NCBI GenBank assembly: GCA_041394185.1
Contig: JAWKIQ010000004.1
Coordinates: 1-64,000 of the forward strand
DNA from: Acidimicrobiales bacterium
GTDB taxonomy: Bacteria > Actinomycetota > Acidimicrobiia > Acidimicrobiales > Poriferisodalaceae
Reading direction: 5' to 3'
DNA length: 64,000 nucleotides
Shown here: in pieces, positions 40,846 to 49,727 of the stretch
Position numbering within the stretch: position 1 is the stretch's first letter
How the letters are laid out: every line of letters starts with the position of its first letter
Made by a program: the position numbers and the translations under genes
The notes under the pieces: model-generated
Seen by the model: the letters and a program-made list of their open reading frames with translations, nothing else
Told to the model about the DNA's origin: nothing
The model's database searches: none

Positions 40846-40882
40846 ACTCCGCGGGTTTGGGTGGTGTCTGGACCCGCGGAGT
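40846..40882. terminator. hairpin after the spondin-domain gene
   Basis: Stem ACTCCGCGGGT (40846-40856) / ACCCGCGGAGT (40872-40882), 11 bp, with a 15-base loop. No U-run. It separates the lipoprotein from the two-component genes, although it may lie inside their leader. Confidence 0.6.
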
Positions 40883-40924
40883 CCGATGATCGTGATGGTG
40901 ACGACGATGGCCGAGATTGAGACG

Positions 40925-41617
40925 ATGACAGCGCACGTTCTGGTGGTCGACGACGAACCGACCGTTCGCGCGGTCGTGGCCGAGTACCTGAGGCGCGACG
41001 GTGCCAGGGTGACCGAAGTCGCCGACGGCCGAGAAGCCCTTGCGGTGCTGGGAGCCGACCGGCCCGATCTGGTGGTCCTCGACGTGATGCTTCCCGAGGT
41101 CGACGGGTTCACCGTGCTGGAGAAGATCCGCAGCACCGGCGACCTGCCCGTGATCATGTTGACCGCTCGCACAGCCGAGAGCGACCGGGTCGCCGGACTC
41201 GACCTGGGTGCAGACGACTATGTCGTCAAGCCGTTCTCGCCCAGGGAACTCGCCGCCAGGGTCAGGTCGGTCCTGCGCCGCGTGCGTTCCGACAGCGGGG
41301 GAGTGGTGCTCGATCTCGGACGCATCGTCATAGACGAACCGGCCAGAGAGGTCAGAATCGACGGCGCTGCGGTCGAAACAACCCCGCGCGAGTTCGAACT
41401 GTTGGCCTACATGGCCAAACACCCCGGCCGGGCCTTCTCCCGTGGAGAACTTCTCGAGTCGGTGTGGCAGTCGTCGCCCGACTGGCAAGACCCGTCGACG
41501 GTTACCGTGCACGTGCGTAGGTTGCGACGGATAGTCGAGCTGGACCCCGACTCGCCCAGACACCTCCTGACGGTTTGGGGTGTGGGGTACAGGTTCGATC
41601 CAGCCGGAGGTCAGTGA
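40925..41617 (+). CDS. OmpR-family response regulator
   Basis: 230 residues. Receiver domain with acidic pair DDE (VLVVDDEPTVRAVV), phospho-acceptor Asp in VVLDVMLPEVDG and Lys in DYVVKPFSP. C-terminal winged helix (TPREFELLAYMAKHPGRAFS, VTVHVRRLRRIVE, VWGVGYRF). ATG 40925 gives the usual start directly before the receiver strand; in-frame ATGs at 40886 and 40907 are alternatives. The stop overlaps the kinase ATG by one base. Signal and targets unknown. Confidence 0.92.
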   Translation: MTAHVLVVDDEPTVRAVVAEYLRRDGARVTEVADGREALAVLGADRPDLVVLDVMLPEVDGFTVLEKIRSTGDLPVIMLTARTAESDRVAGLDLGADDYVVKPFSPRELAARVRSVLRRVRSDSGGVVLDLGRIVIDEPAREVRIDGAAVETTPREFELLAYMAKHPGRAFSRGELLESVWQSSPDWQDPSTVTVHVRRLRRIVELDPDSPRHLLTVWGVGYRFDPAGGQ

Positions 41618-42663
41618 TGAAATCGTCGAGCGTCAAGCGGCTGGTCCTGGCCGGGGCCCTCGCAGCAACCTCCACGGCTCTGGTGGCTGTGTTCGTCGCC
41701 GCCGAGGCGATGTGGTTGTCGGGCTCAGAACGCAACCTGATGCTGGTGGTGTTGGTCGCAGCCTTTGCGCTGGCCGTGTTGGTGGCGGTGCGTGTCAGCC
41801 GCCCCCTGGTAGATGATCTGGGTCAGCTGGCCGACGCCGCCAGGCGAGTCGCCACCGGTGACCTGTCGGCCCGATCGGGCGTCGATCGGCGCGACGAGGT
41901 CGGCGCCACAGCCCGATCGTTCGACGACATGGTGTCCAGGCTCGAGCTGGCAGAGCGGCGCCGCGAGGCCGAAGAGGCCGAGCGCCGGCTGCTGTTCGCC
42001 TCGGTGGGTCACGATCTTCGCACCCCGCTTGCGGCCATTCGTGCCGCCGTCGAGGCGCTGCAGGACGGCGTCGCTCCTGACCCGGCGCGCTATCTGTCGG
42101 CAATCGGCCGCGATGTCGAGCACCTGGGGCGCCTGACCGACGACCTGTTGCTGCTTGCTCAGATAGATGCCGGGCGATTCGAACCGGGCCGCGACCTGGT
42201 CGACCTGGCCGAGGTCGTCGACGAGTCGGCCGAGGCGCTGCTGCCCACCGCCGCCGCCCGCGGCGTCGCTCTTTCGGTGGTGGTCGATTTCGAGGACACC
42301 TCATCGGTGTTGATCAGGGGAACCTCCCACGACCTGGGCCGCGTTGTGCGCAACCTGCTGGACAACGCGATCCGTCACGCGGGCACACCCGGTTCGGTGA
42401 CCGTGACCCTGTCTCGGTCGAACGACCCTCAGCGCCCTGTGGTCAGCGTGGTGGTCATGGACGACGGCCCCGGATTTCCAGACGCATTCATCGGTCGGGC
42501 CACCGAAGCCTTCTCCAGGGCCGACGACAGCCGCGACCGGGCCAGGGGAGGCGCCGGGCTGGGCCTGGCCATCGCCCGGGGTGTGACCGAGGCCCACGGC
42601 GGCACCATCAGCATCGGCAGCGGGCCAGGCGGACGGGTAGCCATCTCGCTTCCAACAGCGTGA
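41617..42663 (+). CDS. sensor histidine kinase
   Basis: 348 residues. Two membrane helices (about 9-30 and 37-55) with a very short external loop, so it probably senses within the membrane or through a partner. Then HAMP (about 58-108), HisKA with the phospho-His in SVGHDLRTPLAAIR, and the HATPase domain with N-box NLLDNAIRHAG, DDGPGFP and GGAGLGLAI. Coupled to the response regulator (TGATG). Confidence 0.93.
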   Translation: MKSSSVKRLVLAGALAATSTALVAVFVAAEAMWLSGSERNLMLVVLVAAFALAVLVAVRVSRPLVDDLGQLADAARRVATGDLSARSGVDRRDEVGATARSFDDMVSRLELAERRREAEEAERRLLFASVGHDLRTPLAAIRAAVEALQDGVAPDPARYLSAIGRDVEHLGRLTDDLLLLAQIDAGRFEPGRDLVDLAEVVDESAEALLPTAAARGVALSVVVDFEDTSSVLIRGTSHDLGRVVRNLLDNAIRHAGTPGSVTVTLSRSNDPQRPVVSVVVMDDGPGFPDAFIGRATEAFSRADDSRDRARGGAGLGLAIARGVTEAHGGTISIGSGPGGRVAISLPTA

Positions 42664-42739
42664 GACCGGGCCCCTGGGCCACAACATCTGCACTATTGCG
42701 ATCGCTTGCGTCAACTTGGCGCTACCATCGTGGCTCGCC

Positions 42740-42811
42740 GCGGGTGTAGCTCAATGGCTAGAGCCCCAGCCTTCCAAGCTGGTTATGCGGGTTCGATTCC
42801 CGTCACCCGCT
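42740..42811 (+). tRNA. tRNA-Gly (anticodon TCC)
   Basis: Acceptor GCGGGTG/CACCCGC, D-arm GCTC..GAGC, anticodon loop CTTCCAA (TCC), T-arm GCGGG-TTCGATT-CCCGT. CCA not encoded. Confidence 0.95.
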
Positions 42812-43028
42812 CTGATTCCCCATCGGGGCCAGGGCATCCACAATCGATCCACCTTCTGACCACAGAAAGTGCAGATCGACCTGGTCGAGATAGGTGAGCC
42901 GACCACCCGCAGTAATAGTGCAGCTCATTTTTTGAATGATCGCTCAACTATGTAGCGGCCTCGTCGATTGATTCATTGGTCCGAGAGATCGGACCCAACG
43001 CATCAACTGCGATTGCCACACACACCGG

Positions 43029-43056
43029 ATTCGGCCCTGCTTCGGCGGGGCCGAAT
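43029..43056 (+). terminator. terminator-like hairpin between tRNA-Gly and tig
   Basis: ATTCGGCCC / GGGCCGAAT (9 bp) followed by CTGTTTTG. It is about 220 bases beyond the tRNA. In 42812-43028 I see only AT-richer DNA with no gene. Confidence 0.6.
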
Positions 43057-43078
43057 CTGTTTTGTCGCTGCGGGCTCG

Positions 43079-43178
43079 CGCCCTTCGGGCCCTCGCCTCG
43101 CAGACTGGTCGGTCGCTCCTCGGCCCTGTTCTGTTGGTTCGACCCACGCCCTTCGGGCCCTCGCCTCGCAGACTGGTC
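43079..43178. repeat. two 32-bp perfect direct repeats
   Basis: Identical 32-base units at 43079-43110 and 43147-43178 (beginning CGCCCTTCGGGCCC and ending CGCAGACTGGTC), offset by 68 bases. Each holds the small inverted repeat GCCCTTCGGGC. They lie in the 427-base gap between tRNA-Gly and tig. Function unknown. Confidence 0.9.
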
Positions 43179-43223
43179 TGTGCCCCTCAACACGGTCTTC
43201 GCCGCGTGATCGCGCCGAGTGGA

Positions 43224-43229
43224 TAGACT
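43224..43229 (+). promoter_or_regulatory. -10 element before tig
   Basis: TAGACT, 9 bases before GTG 43239. No Shine-Dalgarno sequence is visible (CTCCCCCTT precedes the GTG), so tig may be leaderless or nearly so. Confidence 0.4.
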
Positions 43230-43238
43230 CTCCCCCTT

Positions 43239-44633
43239 GTGAACATCCCTAGCGTGACCTCAAGAGTCGAGGACCTCGGCGACAACAAGGTCAAGATCAG
43301 TGTCGAAGTCGACGAGCAGACCTTCGAAGTAGCAGTTGACGCGGCCTTCAAGAAGATCGCCCGAGAAGTCCGTATCCCCGGATTCCGTCACGGACGTGTG
43401 CCCCGCAAGGTCCTCGAGGCCCGCATCGGTGTGGGCTATGCCCGAGCCGAAGCCATGGAAGAGGCCATGGGCGGCTACTACGCGGCCGCGGTCCGACAAG
43501 AGAAGGTCGACGTCGTCGGCCGTCCCGACATCGACATCACGGGCGGCGAAGAGTCGGGCCCACTCTCGTTCGATGCCACCGTCGAGACCCGCCCGGTGGT
43601 CGAGATATCGGGGCATGGTTCTCTGACGGTCGAGATCCCCTCGCCGCTGGTTCCCGAAGATGACATCCAGGAGCAGATCGATCGCATTCGTGCCCGGTCT
43701 GCCACCCTCGAGGACGTCGAGCGAGCTGCCACCAAGGGCGACTTCGTCACCATCGACATCGAGGGAACGGTCGACGGCGAGCCCCTGCCGGGTCTCAACG
43801 CCGAGGACTATTCCTATGAGGTCGGCAGCGGTGTCGTGGGCGACGAGCTCGACGACAACCTCGAAGGCGCCCAGGCCGGCGATGTCCTCGACTTCACCGC
43901 CGAGCACCCTGTGCAGGAAGACACCGTCATCGACTTCCACGTCGAGGTGAAGGTCGTCCAAGAGCGCGTCCTGCCCGAACTGACCGACGAGTGGGTCGAC
44001 GAGAACACCGAGTGGGAGACCGTCGAGGAGATGACCTCGGCGCTGACCGAACGGCTCGAGAGCGCCGCGCTCACCCGCGCACAGCACGCTCTGCGCGAGA
44101 ACGCAGCCGGCGCCGCTGGCGACCTGGTCGAGGGCGACATCTCCGAAACCCTCATCGAGGCCGAGATGTCAGAACAGCTCCAGCACCTCGGATACAGCCT
44201 CCAGGCCCAGGGTCTCAGCCTCGAGCACTGGCTGGCCTTCAACGGCAAGAGCCAGGAAGAGTTCTCCGACGATCTTCGTGAAGGCGCTGCCAAATCGGCT
44301 CGCGTCGATCTGGCACTGCGGGCGATCGCCACGGCCGAAGGCCTCGACCCCACCGACGATGATGTCGATGCCGAGATCGAGCGCATAGCGGCCCAGATCG
44401 GCGACAAGCCGGCCGTTGTCCGCCAGCGCCTCGACGAGGCCGACGGTCTCATGTCAGTGGTTGCAGACCTCAAGAAGCGGTCGGCCCTCGAGTGGTTGAT
44501 CGAGCACGTCGCTATCGTCGACGAGGAGACCGGCGAGTCGATCGACAGATCACTCCTTGACGATCCCCAAGACGAGTCGACCGAACCTTCAGACGACACC
44601 TCCGACGAAGAGGGCGACGAGTCCAGCGAATGA
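43239..44633 (+). CDS. tig: trigger factor
   Basis: 464 residues. Ribosome-binding domain with the signature FRHGRVPRKVLEARIG, a PPIase (FKBP-like) domain about 150-245 (ATKGDFVTIDIEGTVDGEPL), and a helical chaperone C-terminus with an acidic tail (STEPSDDTSDEEGDESSE). It holds nascent chains at the ribosome exit. Followed by clpP and clpX, the usual order. GTG start. Confidence 0.97.
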   Translation: MNIPSVTSRVEDLGDNKVKISVEVDEQTFEVAVDAAFKKIAREVRIPGFRHGRVPRKVLEARIGVGYARAEAMEEAMGGYYAAAVRQEKVDVVGRPDIDITGGEESGPLSFDATVETRPVVEISGHGSLTVEIPSPLVPEDDIQEQIDRIRARSATLEDVERAATKGDFVTIDIEGTVDGEPLPGLNAEDYSYEVGSGVVGDELDDNLEGAQAGDVLDFTAEHPVQEDTVIDFHVEVKVVQERVLPELTDEWVDENTEWETVEEMTSALTERLESAALTRAQHALRENAAGAAGDLVEGDISETLIEAEMSEQLQHLGYSLQAQGLSLEHWLAFNGKSQEEFSDDLREGAAKSARVDLALRAIATAEGLDPTDDDVDAEIERIAAQIGDKPAVVRQRLDEADGLMSVVADLKKRSALEWLIEHVAIVDEETGESIDRSLLDDPQDESTEPSDDTSDEEGDESSE

Positions 44634-44652
44634 GCCAGAAAGCCGAGTGAGA

Positions 44653-45273
44653 ATGAGCTACATCATCCCCAGCGTCATCGAGCAGACCAACCGGGGCGAG
44701 CGCTCGTACGACCTCTACTCGAAGCTGCTGAAGGAGAACATCATCTTCCTCGGCACCCCGATCGACGACGGCGTTGCCAACGTCGTGTGCGCCCAGTTGA
44801 TCCACCTCGAGTCCGAGAACCCCGACCGCGACGTCAACATCTACATCAACAGCCCCGGTGGCGACATCACCGCGTTGTTCGCGATCTACGACACGATGCA
44901 GTACATCAAGAACGACATCGCCACGATGTGCCTCGGCCAGGCTGCTTCCGCGGCTGCGGTGCTGCTGGCTGCCGGCACGCCGGGCAAGCGGCTCGCCCTG
45001 CCGCACGCTCGCATCCTGTTGCACCAGCCCTATGGCCAGGCGATGGGTCAGGCCACAGATGTCGAGCTGGCAGCCCGCGAGATCGAGCGCATGCGCAAGC
45101 TCCTCGAGGAGATCCTCGCCGAGCACACCGGTCAGCCGGTCGACCGCATCCACGGCGACACCGAGCGCGACTTCGTGATGGACGCCGCGCAGGCTCTCGA
45201 ATATGGCGTCATCGACGAGGTCATCAGCCGCCGAGGCGTGGTCGACAACGACGGCCCCATCCGCGCCGCCTGA
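44653..45273 (+). CDS. clpP: ATP-dependent Clp protease proteolytic subunit
   Basis: 206 residues. Catalytic S99 (GQAASAAAVLLA), H124 (ARILLHQP) and D169 (GDTERDF). ATG 44653 (MSYIIPSVIEQTNRGERSYD) gives the normal length; GTG 44647 is also possible. It starts 19 bases after tig. It forms the two-ring peptidase chamber used by ClpX, whose gene follows. Only one clpP is in the window, although actinomycetes often have two. Confidence 0.97.
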   Translation: MSYIIPSVIEQTNRGERSYDLYSKLLKENIIFLGTPIDDGVANVVCAQLIHLESENPDRDVNIYINSPGGDITALFAIYDTMQYIKNDIATMCLGQAASAAAVLLAAGTPGKRLALPHARILLHQPYGQAMGQATDVELAAREIERMRKLLEEILAEHTGQPVDRIHGDTERDFVMDAAQALEYGVIDEVISRRGVVDNDGPIRAA

Positions 45274-45374
45274 CACGAACGCGACACACTCGGTCCAGCA
45301 CCCGGTCGGCGAACGCGACATACTGGCCGATGCGGAGCTGACCAGTAACCACCATCGGAGGCAGGGACACCAAC

Positions 45375-46646
45375 GTGGCGAAATTCGGAGAAGGCGGCGA
45401 GCTGCTCAAGTGCTCGTTCTGCGGCAAGTCGCAGAAGCAGGTCAAGAAGCTCATCGCGGGCCCTGGTGTCTACATCTGCGACGAGTGCATCGATCTGTGC
45501 AACGAGATCATCGAAGAGGAACTCTCCGAATCGACCGAGGTCAGCTTCGACGAGCTCCCCAAGCCGCGCGAGATCTTCGAGTTCCTGAACGAGTTCATCG
45601 TCGGTCAAGAACAGGCCAAGAAGGTTCTGTCGGTCGCCGTCTACAACCACTACAAGCGCATCCGCTTCGGCAACCAGTTGGGCGATGACGTCGAGCTGGC
45701 CAAGTCGAACATCCTGCTGGTCGGCCCCACGGGCTGCGGCAAGACCTACCTGGCGCAAACGCTTGCCCGCATGCTGAACGTTCCGTTCGCCATCGCCGAC
45801 GCAACCGCCCTCACCGAGGCCGGCTATGTGGGCGAAGATGTCGAGAACATCTTGCTGAAGCTCATCCAGGCCGCCGACTACGACGTCAAGCGCGCCGAGA
45901 TGGGCATCATCTACATCGATGAGATCGACAAGGTGGCCCGCAAGTCCGAGAACCCGTCGATAACCCGCGACGTGTCGGGCGAGGGTGTCCAGCAGGCCCT
46001 GCTGAAGATCCTCGAAGGAACCACGGCGTCGGTCCCGCCGCAGGGCGGTCGCAAGCACCCGCACCAGGAATTCATCCAGATCGACACCACCAACGTGTTG
46101 TTCATCTGTGGCGGCGCCTTCGACGGCCTCGAGAAGATCATCGCCAACAGGGTCGGGCGCAAGGGCATCGGGTTCGGTGCCGACGTTCGCGGCGCCAACG
46201 ATTCGTCGCTGGCCGACCTGTTGCCTCAGGCCCTCCCCGAAGACTTGTTGAAGTTCGGCCTGATCCCCGAGTTCGTCGGTCGGCTTCCCGTAACGGGCAT
46301 CGTGCGCGAACTCGACCGCGAAGCGTTGGTCGAGATTCTCGTCGAGCCCAAGAACGCGCTGGCCAAGCAGTACAAGAAGATCTTCGAGCTCGAGAACGTC
46401 GAACTCGAGTTCACCGCCGACGCTCTCGAAGCGGTTGCAGAGCAAGCCCTGCTGCGCAAGACGGGCGCCAGAGGCCTGCGAGCCATCCTCGAAGAGGTGC
46501 TGCTGGGCATCATGTACGAGCTGCCGGGTCGCGACGACGTCGAGCGCTGCATCGTCGACCGCAGCGTCGTGCTCGACAAGGTCAACCCCACACTGGTGCC
46601 TCGCCGCCAGCCCGAGTCGGGGCCGACCAGGCGCGCCGCGTCCTAG
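45375..46646 (+). CDS. clpX: ATP-dependent Clp protease ATP-binding subunit ClpX
   Basis: 423 residues. The N-terminal zinc domain has CSFCGK and CDEC. AAA+ motifs are Walker A GPTGCGKT, GYVGEDVENILLKL, Walker B IIYIDEIDKV and sensor LIPEFVGRLPV. It unfolds tagged proteins for ClpP. It starts at GTG 45375 with AGGGA 7 bases before it, 101 bases after clpP. Confidence 0.97.
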   Translation: MAKFGEGGELLKCSFCGKSQKQVKKLIAGPGVYICDECIDLCNEIIEEELSESTEVSFDELPKPREIFEFLNEFIVGQEQAKKVLSVAVYNHYKRIRFGNQLGDDVELAKSNILLVGPTGCGKTYLAQTLARMLNVPFAIADATALTEAGYVGEDVENILLKLIQAADYDVKRAEMGIIYIDEIDKVARKSENPSITRDVSGEGVQQALLKILEGTTASVPPQGGRKHPHQEFIQIDTTNVLFICGGAFDGLEKIIANRVGRKGIGFGADVRGANDSSLADLLPQALPEDLLKFGLIPEFVGRLPVTGIVRELDREALVEILVEPKNALAKQYKKIFELENVELEFTADALEAVAEQALLRKTGARGLRAILEEVLLGIMYELPGRDDVERCIVDRSVVLDKVNPTLVPRRQPESGPTRRAAS

Positions 46647-46686
46647 TTCGCCAGGCGACACGACCCACAACCCGTCTGGGGCACTA

Positions 46687-47997
46687 ATGGACTACGCCGC
46701 CGCGCTCGAACACCTCGAGCAGCACTACAGCCTCGAGTTGAACCCGGCCACCCGCGCCACGGCTCCCGATCTGTCGCGCATGCGCGACCTGGTGCAGGCG
46801 ATGGGCGACCCACACCTGGGTACCCCGACCATCCACGTGACGGGAACCAACGGCAAGGGCTCGACCATGCGGCTGATCACGTCGCTGCTGGTCAGCCACG
46901 GCCTGCATGTGGGCGGCTACACCTCGCCCCACCTCGAGCGCATCAACGAGCGCATCACCTCCAACGGAGATGCCCTGGGCGACGAGGCGTTCGCAGACGC
47001 CATCGCCGATGTTGCCGCCGCTGAAGTTGTTTGCCGTCATCGCTGGGATCGTGACGCCACGTTCTTCGAAGTGTTGGCGGCCGCGGCACTGGGCTGGATG
47101 GCCATGGCCCCGGTCGATGTGAGGGTCATCGAGGTCGGGATGGGCGGCCACTGGGATGCGACCAACGTCGTCGATGCCGACGTCGCCGTGGTCACCACGG
47201 TCGACTACGACCACATGGCGACCCTGGGCCCGACCTTGGCCGACATCGCCACCGAGAAGGCCGGCATCGTCAAGCCCGAATCCAGAGTCGTGGTCGGCGA
47301 CCTGGACGACGACATCGCCGACATCATCTTCGGGCGGCCCCATCAAGGTGATGGCGTTCGCCTGGGGCACGGTCTCGTCGTCGAGCAGAATCGGCTGGCC
47401 GTCGGTGGCAGGATCATCACGGTCAGCACCCCCCGCGCCACCTACGACGATGTCTTCGTGGCCTTGCACGGCGAGCACCAGGCCCGCAACGCCGCCGTTG
47501 CTCTGGCGGCGGTCGAGGAGTTCTTCGAGCGGCCCATACCTCGTGCGATCGTCGACGAGGCCTTTGCCGAGGTCAAGGTTCCCGGGCGTTTCGAGGTCAT
47601 GCGACGCCAGCCGTTGGTCGTTCTGGACGGTGCTCACAATCCCAGCGCCGCCACCGTTGCCGCTCGCACCTTGTACGACGACTTCGCCACCGACACCAAG
47701 CCGATCCTGGTCGCGGGGTTCAACGCTCCACGCAACCTCCAGGAGATGTTCGCGGCACTTCGCGCCGGCTCTGCTGCGGCCGTCGTCGCCACTGCCGCCG
47801 ACTGGCCCAGGGCGTTTTCGGCCGACCGGGTCGCCGAGGAGGCGTCACAGGCCGGTGCCGAGAAGGTGGTTTGGGTGCCCCGGGTCGCCGACGCGGTCGA
47901 CCGTGCCATCGAGTTGGCCGGATCGGACGGGATCGTCCTGGTGACGGGCTCGCTCTATGTGGTGGGTGAAGCCCGATCGCACCTCTCGCGCAGATAG
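46687..47997 (+). CDS. folC: folylpolyglutamate synthase / dihydrofolate synthase
   Basis: 436 residues of the Mur-ligase-like family. P-loop GTNGKGST, TSPHLERINERI, EVGMGGHWDATNV, and LDGAHNPSA at the C-terminal domain. It adds glutamate to folates. ATG 46687 is chosen since it follows the clpX stop by 40 bases; longer readings run back into clpX. Confidence 0.93.
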   Translation: MDYAAALEHLEQHYSLELNPATRATAPDLSRMRDLVQAMGDPHLGTPTIHVTGTNGKGSTMRLITSLLVSHGLHVGGYTSPHLERINERITSNGDALGDEAFADAIADVAAAEVVCRHRWDRDATFFEVLAAAALGWMAMAPVDVRVIEVGMGGHWDATNVVDADVAVVTTVDYDHMATLGPTLADIATEKAGIVKPESRVVVGDLDDDIADIIFGRPHQGDGVRLGHGLVVEQNRLAVGGRIITVSTPRATYDDVFVALHGEHQARNAAVALAAVEEFFERPIPRAIVDEAFAEVKVPGRFEVMRRQPLVVLDGAHNPSAATVAARTLYDDFATDTKPILVAGFNAPRNLQEMFAALRAGSAAAVVATAADWPRAFSADRVAEEASQAGAEKVVWVPRVADAVDRAIELAGSDGIVLVTGSLYVVGEARSHLSRR

Positions 47998-48123
47998 AGT
48001 CTTGCCCTCCCCCGATACTGGTGCCACTCTAGGTGGTTGGCATGTGCGGTGAGTGGCATCGTTCGATGCCTTGAGATGACGCCTCCAACAAGCAGGCGCA
48101 AAGTCACGAACCCGGAGCCTTCC

Positions 48124-48540
48124 TTGTCTCAGCAGACCTTCGTCATGTGCAAGCCCGACGCCGTCGAACGCGGTCTCGTCGGTGAGATCATCGGCCGTTT
48201 CGAGGCCAAGGGCCTCACCCTGGCCCGTGCCGAGCTTCGCACCATCGACCGAGAGACCGCCACGCGCCACTATGCAGAACACGAGGGCAAGGGCTTCTTC
48301 GAAGATCTGCTGGCCTTCATCACCCGCGGACCCTCGATGCTGATGGTGCTCGAAGGGCCTGCCGACGCCGGCGACGACGTCTTCGCAATCGTGCGCAACA
48401 TGATGGGCTCGACCAACCCGGCCACGGCAGCCCCTGGCACGATCCGTGGCGACTTCGGCCTGGTCGTCACCGAGAACCTCGTCCACGGCAGCGATTCCAA
48501 CGAATCGGCCCAGCGCGAGATCGGCATTTTCTTCGGCTGA
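48124..48540 (+). CDS. ndk: nucleoside diphosphate kinase
   Basis: 138 residues, normal length. FVMCKPDAVERGLVGEIIGR, GTIRGDFG and the phospho-His in ENLVHGSDS are present. It exchanges the gamma phosphate among NTPs. TTG 48124 is chosen because CGGAG lies 7 bases upstream and the protein then begins LSQQTFVMCKPD like its family; in-frame ATGs upstream (48076, 48037) would add tails of no recognisable kind. Confidence 0.94.
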   Translation: MSQQTFVMCKPDAVERGLVGEIIGRFEAKGLTLARAELRTIDRETATRHYAEHEGKGFFEDLLAFITRGPSMLMVLEGPADAGDDVFAIVRNMMGSTNPATAAPGTIRGDFGLVVTENLVHGSDSNESAQREIGIFFG

Positions 48541-48668
48541 TGACGGGCCAATTCCCGGCGGGGTACGAGCACCATCAAAGCGATAACCACGCCAGCGTCG
48601 ACGCTGCCTTGAGCGGCCGTGTCCCAGCACCTAGGCTCCAACCGGCGGGTGCACCTCGGAGGGCACGC

Positions 48669-49709
48669 ATGGCAGAGTCGATGTTCACGGGTTTCGTTGG
48701 GCGAGACATGGCTGTCGATTTGGGCACCGCCAACACGCTGGTCTATGTCAGAGGCCGCGGCATCGTCTTGAACGAACCCTCGGTTGTTGCGGTCAACGTC
48801 CTCGACGGCAGGCCCCTGGCCGTTGGCCTCGAGGCCAAGCGCATGATCGGCCGCACACCTGGCCACATCCAGGCAATTCGTCCTCTCAAGGACGGCGTCA
48901 TCGCCGACTTCGACATCTGCGAGAAGATGCTGCGCTACTTCATCCAAAAGGTGCACAACCGGCGCTGGGCCAAACCTCGCATGGTCATCTGTGTGCCGTC
49001 GGGAATCACCGGCGTCGAGCAGCGCGCGGTGCAGGAAGCCGCCGAATACGCGGGGGCCAGGCGTCCCGCGTTCATCATCGAAGAACCCATGGCCGCAGCC
49101 ATCGGGGTGGGCCTGCCTGTGCAGGAGCCCACGGGAAACATGATCGTCGACATCGGCGGCGGCACCACAGAGGTCGCTGTCATCAGCCTCGGTGGCATCG
49201 TGGCCAGCCAGTCGGCCCGCATCGGTGGCGACGAACTGGACGAAGCGATCATCCAGTTCGTCAAGAAGGAATACAACCTCGCGCTCGGCGAGCGCACCGC
49301 CGAAGAGATCAAGCTCCAGATCGGCTCCGCGCACCCCCTCGCCGAAGAGCTGTACGCCGAGATCAGGGGTCGAGACCTCATCAGCGGTCTGCCGAAGACC
49401 GTCGTGGTCAGCTCTCGCGAGATCGAAGAGGCCATGGCCGAGCCGGTGGCGGCGATCGTCGACGCGGTGAAGGTCACGCTCGACCAGACCCCGCCCGAGT
49501 TGGCCGCCGACATCATGGAGCAAGGCATCGTGCTCGCCGGTGGGGGAGCCCTGCTCAGGGGTCTGGATACACGCCTCCACGAAGAGACGGGTATGCCGAT
49601 CATCATCGCCGAAGACCCGCTCAATGCGGTCGTTCGGGGCTCGGGTCAGTCGCTCGAGGAGTTCGAGACCCTGCGCGGTGTCTTGTTCTCCGCCTCGACT
49701 GACCGGTGA
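48669..49709 (+). CDS. mreB: rod shape-determining actin MreB
   Basis: 346 residues. Phosphate-1 DLGTANTLVYVRGRGIVLNE, phosphate-2 DIGGGTTEVAVISLGG and adenosine motif GIVLAGGGALLRG are present. It polymerises under the membrane and directs the elongation machinery. CGGAGG lies 7 bases before ATG 48669. First gene of the mreB-mreC-mreD-mrdA-rodA series. Confidence 0.97.
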   Translation: MAESMFTGFVGRDMAVDLGTANTLVYVRGRGIVLNEPSVVAVNVLDGRPLAVGLEAKRMIGRTPGHIQAIRPLKDGVIADFDICEKMLRYFIQKVHNRRWAKPRMVICVPSGITGVEQRAVQEAAEYAGARRPAFIIEEPMAAAIGVGLPVQEPTGNMIVDIGGGTTEVAVISLGGIVASQSARIGGDELDEAIIQFVKKEYNLALGERTAEEIKLQIGSAHPLAEELYAEIRGRDLISGLPKTVVVSSREIEEAMAEPVAAIVDAVKVTLDQTPPELAADIMEQGIVLAGGGALLRGLDTRLHEETGMPIIIAEDPLNAVVRGSGQSLEEFETLRGVLFSASTDR

Positions 49710-49713
49710 CGTC

Positions 49714-49719
49714 TACCCT
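49714..49719 (+). promoter_or_regulatory. -10 element before mreC
   Basis: TACCCT ends 8 bases before the GTG start of mreC; no clear Shine-Dalgarno sequence. It may give mreC an extra leaderless promoter in the mre operon. Confidence 0.35.
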
Positions 49720-49727
49720 GAGTCGAC

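Noticed and set aside
43079..43178. CRISPR-like spacing of 32-bp repeats
   Set aside because: Only two copies, the spacer is not followed by a third, and no cas genes are present.
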